A stretch of DNA of 64,000 nt from Beaufortia kweichowensis (GCA_019155185.1 CM032813.1:12815561-12879560); one strand, 5' to 3'. Shown: positions 18,625 through 30,541, counted from the stretch's first letter. The notes: generated by a model from the letters alone, not told the origin. Program-made: numbers and translations.

Positions 18625-18715
18625 CCTTCGATAGCTCAGTTGGTAGAAGCGGAGGACTGTAGGCATTTCACTGGTCATCCTTGGAATTAAGCTGGTTCAA
18701 ATCCGGCTCGAAGGA
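18625..18715 (+). tRNA. tRNA-Tyr-GTA: tRNA-Tyr-GTA gene with intron, unit 6
   Basis: The acceptor CCTTCGA is complete. After the intact intron, the expected TTAGGTCGCTGG reads TTGGAATTAAGCTGG. Confidence 0.94.
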
Positions 18716-18784
18716 AGAGGTGTTTTCCTACGAGTTGGTCATACAAATTTGTTACTTGTCAAAATGTCCGTCTCAAAACACAAG

Positions 18785-18860
18785 TTCCCTGACCGGGAAT
18801 CCGAACCCGGGCCCTTGGCCGGTGAGAGCGCCCGAATCCTAACCACTAGACCACCAGGGA
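18785..18860 (-). tRNA. tRNA-Glu-CTC: tRNA-Glu-CTC gene, unit 6
   Basis: GGTGAGAGCGCCCGAATCC on the plus strand gives anticodon CTC on the gene strand. The acceptor and T arm are nearly complete, with small insertions at CpG sites. Confidence 0.95.
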
Positions 18861-18940
18861 CGATCTGCTCACAAGCTAGGGATAGGCCAAGAAGCGTGGA
18901 AGTGAAATGGGCGCATACCAGTAGTTTAAAAGTACCACCC

Positions 18941-19015
18941 TGCCCGTGTGGGGCTCGAACTCACGCGACCTTCAGATTATGAGACGAGCGCGCTGCCTAA
19001 CTGCGCCAGCGAGGC
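18941..19015 (-). tRNA. tRNA-Met-CAT: tRNA-Met-CAT elongator gene, unit 6
   Basis: 75 nt. CAT, the D arm with TGCGCCAGCGAGGC, and the T arm are intact. There is an extra GC in CACGCGACC. Confidence 0.95.
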
Positions 19016-20192
19016 ACAATGGGCGTCGGTGGGGGGGGCGAAGCACTGCAGTGAAGGAGGCGACACTGACAGCGGAATCACAAGTGAAGTCAAAGTAACC
19101 GCATTTACTTTGGATTGTATCTGAATTCTTGCCACTGTAAATCGGATTATACACATAGTGATTAAGACATTTTGTTCGAAATTGAACTGCAAACGTGGAA
19201 ACTTCCTGGAAGAACCACAACATTCTAAAGAGCATAACAGAAGCAAAGCACCAAGCCAACCAAGAAGCTACAATAACAGTCCAACAGCATCAGGGGAAAC
19301 AGTGGGTTCCTTTAAATGTTTTACGTCTAGGAAAAAGAAGAAAAACTCTTTTCATATATTATACACATATTGACATAATAAAATACACATACAATTTTAA
19401 TTAAACTAAACAAAGGAAGAGACTTGCCAGTCTTGTTTGACCAGCCTACCTGCTCACCAGCAACTCACGTTCTTCTGTGGTGGTGTGAATTATCAACTGT
19501 GAAGGAAGCCTATACCACATAAGCGGTAAAGCCCACTGATAGGTCAAGACTATGCTATCGACCAATCCCATTACAATACAAACAGCAAGTACAGACATCA
19601 ATGGAGGAAGTGCCTCATCAGAAGGAGGCGTTACCGAAATACTGAAATCTCTGACCATCACATGCCCGATGATGTAACCAGTGAGCCTGCAAAAACAAAA
19701 TCAAAACTAACTAATCAACCCCCAAGCCGACTTCATGCAAGTACAAGGCAGGGAAAGTAAAAGCAGATCTGTTCTTTGGCACAGACTAGTAAAATGCAAG
19801 CCATGGCGCAACTACGTCTCTACCATCACAGAGGCACAGTAATGATCCAGTGTTCAGAAGACATTCTTGAACAGTTTGAGAGAGACTATTGCAGCCTTGA
19901 AGACCTAGCAGAGAAGGAAAGTCTGCTCTCAGCCCAGTAACACCAAGCAGATGACAGCTTCACACACACACACACAGCCCTCTTTCCCACCAAACACTCA
20001 TACCAACAGTGTCTGTTCAATAGATCCCCGAGTGCTTTTCACTGCTGGAGATGGAAATCACTGAATCGAGAAAGCGTCCAAGAAACTGGCAGCACCTCTC
20101 AATAGCCAAAGAGAGTGAGCGAAGGCTCCTAAAGAGGACAACGACATCAGAACAGAATAAGGTTGTGTGCTCTGTTCAAATGAATGCCTCTA

Positions 20193-20252
<60 letters not shown>

Positions 20253-20708
20253 CCTCATATTGACATGTTAACAAAACACAAAAACATTTTAAATGACTGT
20301 AAACAGAGGAGAGGTATTTGCAAGGATTGCCTTACCAGCAGCTCATGTTCTTCTCTGGAGGTGTGAATTAGCAACTGTGAAGGCGTCTATGCCAAACAAA
20401 AGGTAACAGCCATTTCACAGGTCAATAGAATGCGAGCGGCCAATCCAATTAGAATTCAAAACCACTACAAGCAACAATGGAGTAATGTGGCTCATCAGAA
20501 GAAGGGGATCGAGTTAAACTCTTTGACCCTCATGTACTCTGATGATGGAACCAGTGAGTCTGCAAAGAGAAAATCAAAGCTAGCTGATCAAATGTTCCCC
20601 AGAAACAGAGCAAGCTGATTTTATGCAAGTAAATGACGTGAAAGTAACAGCAGACCTGCTCTTTTTGCACAAAAACGCATAGTCTGCTGCTTACAAACGC
20701 CTGGAAGT
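19016..20708. repeat. Intergenic spacer, unit 6
   Basis: Standard layout. The (CA)n run is near 19962-19976. A low-noise copy with no gene supported. Confidence 0.9.
20198..20249. repeat. (TA)n microsatellite, unit 6
   Basis: Uninterrupted TA, about 52 bp. Confidence 0.97.
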
Positions 20709-20786
20709 GTCAGGATGGCGAGCGGTCTAAGGCAGTTCAGGTTGCAGTCTCCCGTCTAGGCGTAGGTTCGAATCCCACTTCAGACA
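20709..20786 (+). tRNA. tRNA-Leu-CAG: tRNA-Leu-CAG-like gene, unit 7
   Basis: The D arm (GGCGAGCGGTC) and T arm (AGGTTCGAATCCCACTT) are close to complete. Only the anticodon-stem gap is a clear defect. Confidence 0.77.
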
Positions 20787-21006
20787 TATTGGGCCCCTAC
20801 AGCTCTTAATTGCATGACATTTACTGAAATCTGGTGTCATTTGAATTGGCAGTGAAGAACAGGCCGCGTGTAGAGGCTCCATATTTCACGAAGAATCCTT
20901 TTATAGACACGTGAAATATGGCATATACTCTGAGGCGTCCAATAATATTCCCTGATAAGAAGATGAAAAGTAGACTATTTGGTTAAATAGCCAAGTCATT
21001 GCTCTT

Positions 21007-21080
21007 GGGCCAGTGGCGCAATGGATATACGCGTCTGACTACGGATCAGAAGATTCCAGGTTAGACTCCTGGCTGGCTCG
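21007..21080 (+). tRNA. tRNA-Arg-ACG: tRNA-Arg-ACG gene, unit 7
   Basis: The D arm GTGGCGCAATGG and ACG are intact. The B box is changed to GGTTAGACTCC at its CpG. Confidence 0.95.
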
Positions 21081-21137
21081 GCCGGTGGTTTTCTGTCGTA
21101 GAGTGCCTGCTCTCTTGGTAAAAACAGCGTCGTTAAG

Positions 21138-21198
21138 CCTTCGATAGCTAAGTGGGTAGAAGCGAATTACTGTAGGCATTTCACTGGTCATCCTGTGG
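21138..21198 (+). pseudogene. Truncated tRNA-Tyr relic, unit 7
   Basis: Consensus relic: CCTTCGATAGCTAAG, AGCGAATTACTGTAG, intact intron, then CATCCTGTGGATTTTTCC. Confidence 0.92.
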
Positions 21199-21465
21199 AT
21201 TTTTCCTGACCCACATTATGCTTTTATTATACACAGGAGATCATTATCTGACAGTTATATTCTCTATAATAAAATTGAAGCATGAAAATACAAACACCTT
21301 CAGAACCTACGTATTGTAGGCTAGATATTGAGCAGTTTTATTTTTTAAAACATGTATGAACTTTTCTGTCTGATGGAAAACATGGGGAACACTATCTGAC
21401 AGGAACATTCTCAGGTGTCAGGATGTGTTCCCCAGCAATGAGATGGTCACAACCTTCAGTCTTGA

Positions 21466-21536
21466 GGGGGTATAGCTCAGTGGTAGAGCATTTGACTGCA
21501 GATCAAAGAGGTCCCGGTTCAAATCCAGTGTCCCCT
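21466..21536 (+). tRNA. tRNA-Cys-GCA: tRNA-Cys-GCA gene, unit 7
   Basis: Five leading G residues, A box and GCA are intact. The T stem is shortened to AATCCAGTGTCCCC. Confidence 0.95.
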
Positions 21537-21676
21537 TACTCCCCTTCAGTTTGCGTTTCTTTGTGGCTTTCAAAATGTTTAGCGTATTGCTATTCATTCA
21601 TCCATACAAGGCGGTCCAACTATTTAGGCAAAACTGGATTTTCTCTCTGTCACCGGTGCAAAGCAGTTTGCAATGT

Positions 21677-21759
21677 GGCTTGAGGTGGCAGTGGTTAAAG
21701 GCGATGGACTGCTAATCCATTGTGCTCTGCGCGTGAGTTCCCGAATCCCATCCTCGTCG
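21677..21759 (+). tRNA. tRNA-Ser-GCT: tRNA-Ser-GCT gene, unit 7
   Basis: The acceptor reads GGCTTGAGG. GCT is intact, and the T loop reads GAGTTCCCGAATCCC. Confidence 0.9.
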
Positions 21760-22060
21760 TTCCATGCTTACGCTCTGAGAAAAACCCAAATGAATAAGAT
21801 GGATGTGTCATAGGATATACATTATGAATCTCATTGCTTTGTGTTTCAAAGCACTTTGGCAAGACCACATTTCTTCCAGAAGCCACATTGTGCACTAGAA
21901 GAAAAGGTGAAATTAAGAATGGCATTTCTCCATGGATCTGCTTGGCCAGATTCTGATTTGTCTGACTTAAAATCCACAGCATGGACGAATAGAATCAGGA
22001 ACAGGAACATTCACTGGTGTCAAATACAAAACCCGAAACCATTGTTGGCCATCGGTACCA

Positions 22061-22149
22061 CCGCCGATAGCTCAGTTGGTGGTAGGAGGAGGACTGTAGG
22101 CATTTCACTGGTCATCCTTAGGTCGCTGGTTCAAATCCGGCTCGAAGGA
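22061..22149 (+). tRNA. tRNA-Tyr-GTA: tRNA-Tyr-GTA gene with intron, unit 7
   Basis: The 5' end reads CCGCCGATAGCTC. The D-stem region is GTTGGTGGTAGGAGGAGGAC. The intron and 3' half are intact. Confidence 0.92.
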
Positions 22150-22219
22150 AGAGGTGTTTTCCTACTGAGTTGGTCATGCAAATTTGTTACTTGTCAAAAT
22201 GTCCGTCTCAAAACACAAG

Positions 22220-22288
22220 TTCCCTGACCGGAGTCGAACCGGGACGCTGGCGGTGAGCGCGCGAATCTAACCACTAGACCACCAGGGA
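22220..22288 (-). tRNA. tRNA-Glu-CTC: tRNA-Glu gene, unit 7
   Basis: The acceptor and D-arm half are intact. The T arm is shortened (CCGGAGTCGAACCGG) and the anticodon segment is GGTGAGCGCGCG. Confidence 0.9.
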
Positions 22289-22368
22289 CGATCTGCTCAC
22301 AAGCTGGGATAGGCCAAAGGCGTGGAAGTGAAATGGAGCCGCATACCAGTAGTTTAAAAGTACCACCC

Positions 22369-22442
22369 TGCCCGTGTGAGGGCTCGAACTACGACCTTCC
22401 AGATTATGAGACTGGCAGCTGCCTAACTTGCGCCAGCGAGGC
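22369..22442 (-). tRNA. tRNA-Met-CAT: tRNA-Met-CAT elongator gene, unit 7
   Basis: CAT is intact. The T loop has lost TC next to the CpG (CGAACTACGACC on the plus strand). Confidence 0.93.
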
Positions 22443-23618
22443 ACAATGGGCGTCGGGGGTGGGGGCCGAAGCACTGCAGTGAAGGAGGCGACACTGACAA
22501 GCGGAATCACAAGTGAAGTCAAAGTAACGCATTTACTTTGGATTGTATCTGAATTCTTGCCACTGTAAATCGGATTATACACATAGTGATTAAGACATTT
22601 TGTTGAAATTGAACTGCAAGCGTGGAAACTTCCTGGAAGAACCACAACATTCTAAAGAGCATAACAGAAGCAAAGCACCAAGCCAACCAAGAAGCTACAA
22701 TAACAGTCCAACAGCATCAGGAAACAGTGAGTTCCTTTAAATGTTTTCGTCTAGGAAAAGAAGAAAAACTCTTTTCATATATTATACACATATTGACATA
22801 ATAAAATACACATACAATTTTAATTAAACTAAACAAAGGAAGAGAGACTTGCCAGTCTTGTTTGACCAGCCTACCTGCTCACCAGCAACTCCACGTTCTT
22901 CTGTGGTGGTGTGAATTATCAACTGTGAAAGCGCCTATATGCCACATAAGCGGTAAAAGCCCACTGATAGGTCAAGACTATGCTATCGACCAATCCCATT
23001 ACAATACAAACAGCAAGTACAGACATCAATGGAGGAAGTGCCTCATCAGAAGGAGGCTGACCGACCTGGAAATCTCTGACCATCACATGCCCGATGATGT
23101 AACCAGTGAGCCTGCAAAACAAAATCAAAACTAACTAATCAACCCCAGAAGCCGACTTCATGCAAGTACAAGGCAGGAAAGTAAAAGCAGATCTGTTCTT
23201 TGGCACAGACTAGTAAAATGCAAGCCATGGCCGCAACCTTCGTCTGTATCACAGAGGCACAGTAATGATCCAGTGTTCAGAAGACATTCTTGAACAGTTT
23301 GAGAGAGACTGTGCAGCCTTGAAAGACCTAGCAGAGAAGGGAAAGTCTGCTCTCAGCCCAGTAACACCAGCAGATGACAGCTTCACACACACACACACAG
23401 CCCCTCTTTCCCACCAAACACTCATACCAACAGTGTCTGTTCAATAGATCCCCGAGTGCTTTTTCACTGCTGGAGATGGAAATCACTGAATGAAAAGAAA
23501 ACGTCCAAGAAACTGGCGCACCTCTCAATAGCCAAGAGAGTGAGCGAAGGCTCCTAAAGAAGGACAACGACATCAGAACAGAATAAGGTTGTGTGTGCTC
23601 TGTTCAAATGAATACCTC

Positions 23619-23688
<70 letters not shown>

Positions 23689-24144
23689 TATTGACATGAC
23701 ATGTTAACAAAAACACAAAACATTTTAAATGACTGTAAACAGAGGGGAGAGGTATTTGCAAGGATTGCCTTACCAGCAGCTCATGTTCTTCTCTGGAGGT
23801 GTGAATTAGCAACTGTGAAGGCGTCTATGCCAAACAAAAGGTAAGCGCCCATTTCACAGGTCAATAGAATCACGACGGCCAATCAATTAGAATTCAAAAA
23901 CCACTACAAGCAACAATGGAGTAATGTGGCTCATCAGAAGAGGGGATCGAGTTAAACTCTTTGACCCTCATGTACTCTGATGATGGAACCAGTGAGTCTG
24001 CAAAGAGAAAATCAAAGCTAGCTGATCAAATGTTCCCCAGAAACAGAGCAAGCTGATTTTATGCAAGTAAATGACGTGAAAGTAACAGCAGACCTGCTCT
24101 TTTGCACAAAAACGCATAGTCTGCTGCTTACAAACACACCTGGT
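22443..24144. repeat. Intergenic spacer, unit 7
   Basis: Standard layout. After the (TA)n run, TTGTCCTC is missing and GACATGACATG has a 5-bp tandem duplication. No gene is supported. Confidence 0.9.
23623..23686. repeat. (TA)n microsatellite, unit 7
   Basis: Uninterrupted TA, about 64 bp, running directly into CATATTGACAT. Confidence 0.97.
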
Positions 24145-24223
24145 GTCAGGATGGCCGGCGGTCTAAGGCAGTTCAGGTTGCAGATCTCCCGTCTAGGCGT
24201 GGGTTCGAATCCCACTTCAGACA
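24145..24223 (+). tRNA. tRNA-Leu-CAG: tRNA-Leu-CAG-like gene, unit 8
   Basis: The B box GGGTTCGAATCCC is intact. The variable arm has an extra AT (GCAGATCTCCC). Confidence 0.77.
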
Positions 24224-24437
24224 TATTGGGCCCCTACAGCTCTTAATTGCATGACATTTTACTGAAATACGGTGTCATTTGAATTGGCAGTGAAGAACAG
24301 GCACGTATGAGGCTCCATATTTCCACGAAGAATCCTTTTATAGACACGTGAAATATGGCATATATGAGCGTCAATAATATTCCCTGATAAGAAGATGAAA
24401 GTAGACTATTTGGTTAAATAGCCAAGTCATTGCTCTT

Positions 24438-24514
24438 GGGCCAGTGGCGCAATGGATACTTAGCGTCTGACTACGGATCAGAAGATTCCAGGTTCGACTC
24501 CTGGCTGGCTTTCG
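24438..24514 (+). tRNA. tRNA-Arg-ACG: tRNA-Arg-ACG gene, unit 8
   Basis: The D arm and ACG are intact. GGATACTTAGCG and 3' GGCTTTCG are the recurrent variant forms. Confidence 0.94.
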
Positions 24515-24570
24515 GCGGTGGTTTTCTGTCGTAGAGTGCCTGCTCTCTTGGTAAAAACAGCGTCGTTAAG

Positions 24571-24630
24571 CCCGATAGCTAAGTGGGTAGAAGCGAATTA
24601 CTGTAGGCATTTCACTGGTCATCCTGTGGA
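24571..24630 (+). pseudogene. Truncated tRNA-Tyr relic, unit 8
   Basis: Starts CCCGATAGCTAAG, as in unit 1. The intron is retained and the 3' half missing. Confidence 0.92.
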
Positions 24631-24892
24631 TTTTCCTGACCCACATTATGCTTTTTATTATACACAGGAGATCATTATCGACAGTTATATTCTCTATAAT
24701 AAAAATGAAGCATGAAAATACAAACACCTTCAGAACCTACGTATTGTAGGCTAGATATTGAGCAGTTTTATTTTTAAAACATGTATGAACTTTCTGTCTG
24801 ATGGAAAACATGGGGGAACACTATCTGACAGGAACATTCTCAGGTGTCAGGATGTGTTCCCCAGCAATGAGATGGTCACAACCTTCAGTCGC

Positions 24893-24963
24893 GGGGGTAT
24901 AGCTCAGTGGTAGAGCATTTGACTGCAGATCAAGAGGTCCCGGTTCAAATCCGGGTGTCCCCT
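24893..24963 (+). tRNA. tRNA-Cys-GCA: tRNA-Cys-GCA gene, unit 8
   Basis: 71 nt, complete except for one C in the T stem (GGTCCCGG). Confidence 0.97.
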
Positions 24964-25103
24964 TGCTCCCTTCAGTTTGCGTTTCTTTGTGGCTTTCAAA
25001 ATGTTTAGCGTATTGCTATTCATTCATCCATACAAAGGCGGTCCAACTATTTAGGCAAAACTGGATTTTTCTCTCTGTCACGGTGCAAAGCAGTTTGCAA
25101 TGT

Positions 25104-25184
25104 GACGAGGTGGCCGAGTGGTTAAGGCGATGGACTGCTAATCCATTGTGCTCTGCAGCGTGGGTTCGAATCCCATCCTCGTCG
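25104..25184 (+). tRNA. tRNA-Ser-GCT: tRNA-Ser-GCT gene, unit 8 (best copy)
   Basis: 81 nt, identical to the vertebrate Ser-GCT pattern except that the variable-arm loop reads TGCAGCGTGG for TGCACGCGTGG. This is the best Ser template in the window. Confidence 0.98.
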
Positions 25185-25484
25185 TTCCATGCTTGGCTCT
25201 GAGAAAAACCCAAATGAATAAGATGAATGTGTCATAGGATATACATTATGAATCTCATTGCTTTGTGTTTCAAAAGCACTTTGGCAAGACCACATTTCTT
25301 CCAGAAGCCACATTGTGCACTAGAAGAAAAGGTGAAATTAAGAATGGCATTTCTCCATGGATCTGCTTGGCCAGATTCTGATTTATGCAACTTAAAATCC
25401 ACAGCATGGACGAATAGAATCAGGAACAGGAACATTCACTGGTGTCAAATACAAAACCGAAACCATTGTTGGCCATCCGGTACA

Positions 25485-25573
25485 CCTTCGATAGCTCAGT
25501 TGGTAGAAGCGGAGGACTGTAGGCATTTCACTGGTCATCCTTAGGTGCGCTGGTTCAAATCCGGCTCGAAGGA
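25485..25573 (+). tRNA. tRNA-Tyr-GTA: tRNA-Tyr-GTA gene with intron, unit 8
   Basis: The acceptor, intron and T arm are intact. There is an extra A in TAGAAGCGG and an extra G in AGGTGCGCTGG. Confidence 0.96.
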
Positions 25574-25643
25574 AGAGGTGTTTTTCCTACGAGTTGGTCA
25601 TGCAAATTTGTTACTTGTCAAAATGTCCGTCTCAAAACACAAG

Positions 25644-25712
25644 TTCCCTGACCGGGGAATCGAACCAGGGTGGCGGGTAAGGCGCGAATCCTAACCACTA
25701 GACCACCAGGGA
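25644..25712 (-). tRNA. tRNA-Glu-CTC: tRNA-Glu gene, unit 8
   Basis: Both acceptor strands and CCGGGGAATCGAACC are intact. The anticodon side is shortened to GGCGGGTAAGGCGCG. Confidence 0.9.
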
Positions 25713-25791
25713 CGATCTGCTCACAAGCGGGATAGGCCAAGGCGTGGAAGTGAAATGGAGCACGCATACCAGTAGTTTAAAAGTACCACCC

Positions 25792-25864
25792 TGCCCGTGT
25801 GAGGCTCGAACTCACGACCTTCAGATTATGAGACTGGCTGGCTGCCTAACTGCGCCAACGAGGC
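25792..25864 (-). tRNA. tRNA-Met-CAT: tRNA-Met-CAT elongator gene, unit 8
   Basis: 73 nt, with T arm, CAT and D arm intact. The anticodon stem/D junction reads GACTGGCTGGCTGCC. Confidence 0.96.
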
Positions 25865-27037
25865 ACAATGGGCGTGAGGGGTGGGGGATGAAGCACTGCA
25901 GTGAAGGAGCTGACACTGACAGCGGAATCACAAGTGAAGTCAAAGTAACCGCATTTACTTTGGATTGTATCTGAATTCTTGCCACTGTAAATCCGGATTA
26001 TACACATAGTGATTAAGACATTTTGTTGAAATTGAACTGCAAACGTGGAAACTTCCTGGAAGAACCACAACATTCTAAAGAGCATAACAGAAGCAAAGCA
26101 CCAAGCCAACCAAGAAGCTACAATAACAGTCCAACAGCATCAGGAAACAGTGAGTTCCTTTAAATGTTTTACGTCTAGGAAAAAGAAGAAAAACTCTTTT
26201 CATATATTATACACATATTGACATAATAAAATACACATACAATTTTAATTAAACTAAACAAAGGAAGAGAGACTTGCCAGTCTTGTTTGACCAGCCTACC
26301 TGCTCACCAGCAACTCCGTTCTTCTGTGGTGGTGTGAATTATCAACTGTGAAGCCTATGCCACATAAGCGGATGCGCCCACTGATAGGTCAAGACTATGC
26401 TATCGACCAATCCATTACAATACAAACAGCAAGTACAGACATCAATGGAGGGAAGTGCCTCATCAGAAGGAGGCGACCGACCTGAAATCTCTGACCATCA
26501 CATGCCCCGATGATGTAACCAGTGAGCCTGCAAAAACAAAATCAAAACTAACTAATCAACCCCCCCAGAAAGCCGACTTCATGCAAGTACAAGGCAGGAA
26601 AGTAAAAGCAGATCTGTTCTTTGGCACAGACTAGTAAAATGCAAGCCATGACGCCTTCGTCTGTATCACAGAGGCACAGTAATGATCCAGTGTTCAGAAG
26701 ACATTCTTGAACAGGTTGAGAGAGACTGTGCAGCCTTGAAAGACCCTAGCAGAAGGGAAAGTCTGCTCTCAGCCCAGTAACACCAGCAGATGACAGCTTC
26801 ACACACACACACACAGCCCCTCTTTCCCACCAAACACTCTTTACCAACAGTGTCTGTTCAATAGATCCCGAGTGCTTTTCACTGCTGGAGATGGAAATCA
26901 CTGAATGAATGAAAGCGTCCAAGAAACTGACGCACCTCTCAATAGCCAAGAGAGTGAGCGAGGAGGCTCCTAAAGAGAGGACAACGACATCAGAACAGAA
27001 TAAGGTTGTGTGTGCTCTGTTCAAATGAATGCCTCTA

Positions 27038-27097
<60 letters not shown>

Positions 27098-27556
27098 CCC
27101 TCATATTGACATGTTAACAAAAACACAAAAACATTTTAAATGACTGTAAACAGAGGGAGGTATTTGCAAGGTTGCCTTACCAGCAGCTCATGTTCTTCTC
27201 TGGAGGTGTGAATTAGCAACTGTGAAGGCGTCTATGCCAAACAAAGGTAAACGCCCATTTCACAGGTCAATGGGAATCGCGGGCAGCCAATCCAATTAGA
27301 ATTCAAAACCACTACAAGCAACAATGGAGTAATGTGGCTCATCAGAAGAAGGGGATCGAGTTAAACTCTTTGACCCTCATGTACTCTGATGATGGAACCA
27401 GTGAGTCTGCAAAGAGAAAATCAAAGCTAGCTGATCAAATGTTCCCAGAAACAGAGCAAAGCTGATTTTATGCAAAGTAAATGACGTGAAAGTAACAGCA
27501 GACCTGCTCTTTTGCACAAAACGCATAGTCTGCTGCTTACAAATACTGCTCTAAGT
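25865..27556. repeat. Intergenic spacer, unit 8
   Basis: Standard layout. The (CA)n run is near 26801-26815. No gene is supported. Confidence 0.9.
27042..27094. repeat. (TA)n microsatellite, unit 8
   Basis: Uninterrupted TA, about 53 bp. Confidence 0.97.
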
Positions 27557-27634
27557 GTCAGGATGGCCGGCGGTCTAAGGCAGTTCAGGTTGCAGTCTCC
27601 CGTCTAGGCGTGGGGTTCGAATCCACTTCAGACA
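27557..27634 (+). tRNA. tRNA-Leu-CAG: tRNA-Leu-CAG-like gene, unit 9
   Basis: The B box is intact with an extra G (GGGGTTCGAATCC). The D arm is shortened. Confidence 0.76.
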
Positions 27635-27861
27635 TATTGGGCCCCTACAGCTCTTAATTGCATGACATTTACTGAAATACTTTGTGGTGTCATTTTGAAT
27701 TGGCAGTGAAAGAACAGGCACGTATGAGGGGCGCTCCATATTTCACGAAGAATCCTTTTATAGACCACGTGAAATATGGCATATACTGAGGCGTCCAATA
27801 ATATTCCCTGATAAGAAGATGAAAGTGACTATTTGGTTAAATAGCCAAAGTCATTGCTCTT

Positions 27862-27935
27862 GGGCCAGTGGGCAATGGATACTTAGCGTCTGACTCTGGA
27901 TCAGAAGGTTCCAGGTTAGACTCCTGGCTAGCTCG
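27862..27935 (+). tRNA. tRNA-Arg-ACG: tRNA-Arg gene, unit 9
   Basis: The anticodon segment is GACTCTGGATC rather than GACTACGGATC. GGTTAGACTCC replaces the B box, and the 3' end is CTAGCTCG. Confidence 0.88.
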
Positions 27936-27994
27936 GCCGGTGGTTTTCTGTAAAGTAGAGTGCCTGCTCTCTTGGTAAAAACAGCGTCGTTAAG

Positions 27995-28056
27995 CCTTGC
28001 GATAGCTAAGTGGGTAGAAGCGAATTACTGTAGGCATTTCACTGGTCATCCTGTGG
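27995..28056 (+). pseudogene. Truncated tRNA-Tyr relic, unit 9
   Basis: Starts CCTTGCGATAGCTAAG. Otherwise the consensus relic. Confidence 0.92.
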
Positions 28057-28318
28057 ATTTTCCTGACCCACATTATGCTTTTATTATACACAGGAGATCA
28101 TTATCTGACAGTTATATTCTCTATAATAAAAATGAAGCATGAAAATACAAACACCTTCAGAACCTACGTATTGTAGGCTAGATATTGAGCAGTTTTATTT
28201 TTAAAACATGTATGAACTTTCTGTCTGATGGAAAACATGGGGAACACTATCTGACAGGAACATTCTCAGGTGTCAGGATGTGTTCCCCAGCAATGAGATG
28301 GTCTACAACCTTCAGTGC

Positions 28319-28390
28319 GAGGGTATCAAGCTCAGTGGTAGAGCATTTGACTGCAGATCAAGAGGTCCCGGTTCAAATCGGGTGTCCCCT
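28319..28390 (+). tRNA. tRNA-Cys-GCA: tRNA-Cys-GCA gene, unit 9
   Basis: GCA is intact. The start is GAGGGTATCAAGCTCAG, which has an insertion in the A box. The T stem is one C short on each side. Confidence 0.93.
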
Positions 28391-28531
28391 TGCTCCCTTC
28401 AGTTTCGCGTTTCTTTGTGGCTTTCAAAATGTTTAGCGTATTGCTATTCATTCATCCATACAAAGCGGTCCAACTATTTAGGCAAAACTGGATTTTTCTC
28501 TCTGTCACCGGTGCAAAGCAGTTTGCAATGT

Positions 28532-28612
28532 GACGAGGTGCCGAGTGGTTAAAGGCGATGGACTGCTAATCCATTGTGCTCTGCACGCGTGGGTTCGAAT
28601 CCATCCTCGTGG
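28532..28612 (+). tRNA. tRNA-Ser-GCT: tRNA-Ser-GCT gene, unit 9
   Basis: 81 nt with the full variable arm. GGTGCCGAG lacks one G, and the 3' end is CGTGG instead of CGTCG. Confidence 0.95.
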
Positions 28613-28910
28613 TTCCATGCTTAGCTCTGAGAAAACCCAAATGAATAAGATGGATGTGTCATAGGATATACATTATGAATCTCATTGCTTTGTGTTTCAA
28701 AGCACTTTGGCAAGACCACATTTCTTCCAGAAGCCACATTGTGCACTAGAAGAAAAGGTGAAATTAAAAGAATGGCATTTCTCCATGGATCTGCTTGGCC
28801 AGATTCTGATTTGTCGGCTTAAAATCCACAGCATGGACGAATAGAATCAGGAACAGGAACATTCACTGGTGTCAAATACAAAACCGAAACCATTGTTGGC
28901 CATCGGTACA

Positions 28911-28995
28911 CCGATAGCTCAGTTGGTAGGCGGAGGACTGTAGGCATTTCACTGGTCATCCTTAGATTCAGCTGGTTCAAATCCGGCTCGAAGGA
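28911..28995 (+). tRNA. tRNA-Tyr-GTA: tRNA-Tyr-GTA gene with intron, unit 9
   Basis: The 5' acceptor is cut to CCGATAG. The intron is intact, followed by CATCCTTAGATTCAGCTGG. Confidence 0.91.
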
Positions 28996-29065
28996 AGAGG
29001 TGTTTTTTCCTACGAGTTGGTCATGCAAATTTGTTACTTGTCAAAATGTCGTCTCAAAACACAAG

Positions 29066-29134
29066 TTCCCCTGACCGGGAATCGAACCCAGGCCGGCGGT
29101 GAAGCGCCGAATCTAACCACTAGACCACCAGGGA
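29066..29134 (-). tRNA. tRNA-Glu-CTC: tRNA-Glu gene, unit 9
   Basis: The acceptor and the CCGGGAATCGAACCC T arm are intact. The anticodon segment is GGTGAAGCGCCG. Confidence 0.92.
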
Positions 29135-29213
29135 CGATCTGCTCACAAGCGGGATAGGCCAAAGGCGTGGAAGTGAAATGGGCCGCATACCAGTAGTTTA
29201 AAAAGTACCACCC

Positions 29214-29290
29214 TGCCCGTGTGAGGCTCGAACTCCACGACCTTCAGATTATGAGACTGGCCAGCGCTGCCTAACTGCGCATAGCGAGGC
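29214..29290 (-). tRNA. tRNA-Met-CAT: tRNA-Met-CAT elongator gene, unit 9
   Basis: CAT is intact. There are insertions at CpG sites (CTCCACGACC, TGCGCATAGCGAGGC). Confidence 0.93.
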
Positions 29291-30481
29291 ACAATGGGCG
29301 TCGGGGGTGGGGGGACTGAAGCACTGCAGTGAAGGAGGCTGACACTGACAGCGGAATCACAAGTGAAGTCAAAGTAACGCATTTACTTTGGATTGTATCT
29401 GAATTCTTGCCACTGTAAATCGGATTATACACATAGTGATTAAGACATTTTGTTCGAAAATTGAACTGCAAGCGTGGAAACTTCCTGGAAGAACCACAAC
29501 ATTCTAAAGAGCATAACAGAAGCAAAGCACCAAGCCAACCAAGAAGCTACAATAACAGTCCAACAGCATCAGAAACGGTGAGTTCCTTTAAATGTTTTAC
29601 GTCTAGGAAAAGAAGAAAAACTCTTTTCATATATTATACACATATTGACATAATAAAATACACATACAATTTTAATTAAACTAAACAAAGGAAGAGACTT
29701 GCCAGTCTTGTTTGACCAACCTACCTGCTCACCAGCAACTCACGTTCTTCTGTGGTGGTGTGAATTATCAACTGTGAAGGCGCCTATGCCACATAAGCGG
29801 TAAAGCCCACTGATAGGTCAAGACTATGCTATCGACCAATCCCATTACAATACAAACAGCGAAGTACAGACATCAATGGAGGAAGTGCCTCATCAGAAGG
29901 AGGCGACCGACCTGAAATCTCTGACCATCACATGCCCGATGATGTAACCAGTGAGCCTGCAAAAACAAAATCAAAACTAACTAATCAACCCCCCAGAAAG
30001 CCGACTTCATGCAGAATTACAAGTACAAGGCAGGAAAGTAAAAGCAGATCTGTTCTTTGGCACAGACTAGTAAAATGCAAGCCATGGCCGCAACTTCGTC
30101 TGTATCACAGAGGCACAGTAATGATCCAGTGTTCAGAAGACATTCTTGAACAGTTTGAGAGAGACTGTGCAGCCTTGAAAGACCCTAGCAGAGAAGGGAA
30201 AGTCTGCTCTCAGCCCAGTAACACCAGCAGATGACAGCTTCACACACACACACACAGCCCTCTTTCCCACCAAACACTCATACCAACAGTGTCTGTTCAA
30301 TAGATCCCGAAGAGTGCTTTTCTGCTGGAGATGGAAATCACTGAATCGAAAGAAAGCGTCCAAGAAACTGGCGCACCTCTCAATAGCCAAGAGAGTGAGC
30401 GAAGGCTCCTAAAGAGGACAACGACATCAGAACAGAATAAGGTTGTGTGTGCTCTGTTCAAATGAATGCCTCTAGTTTTTA

Positions 30482-30541
<60 letters not shown>
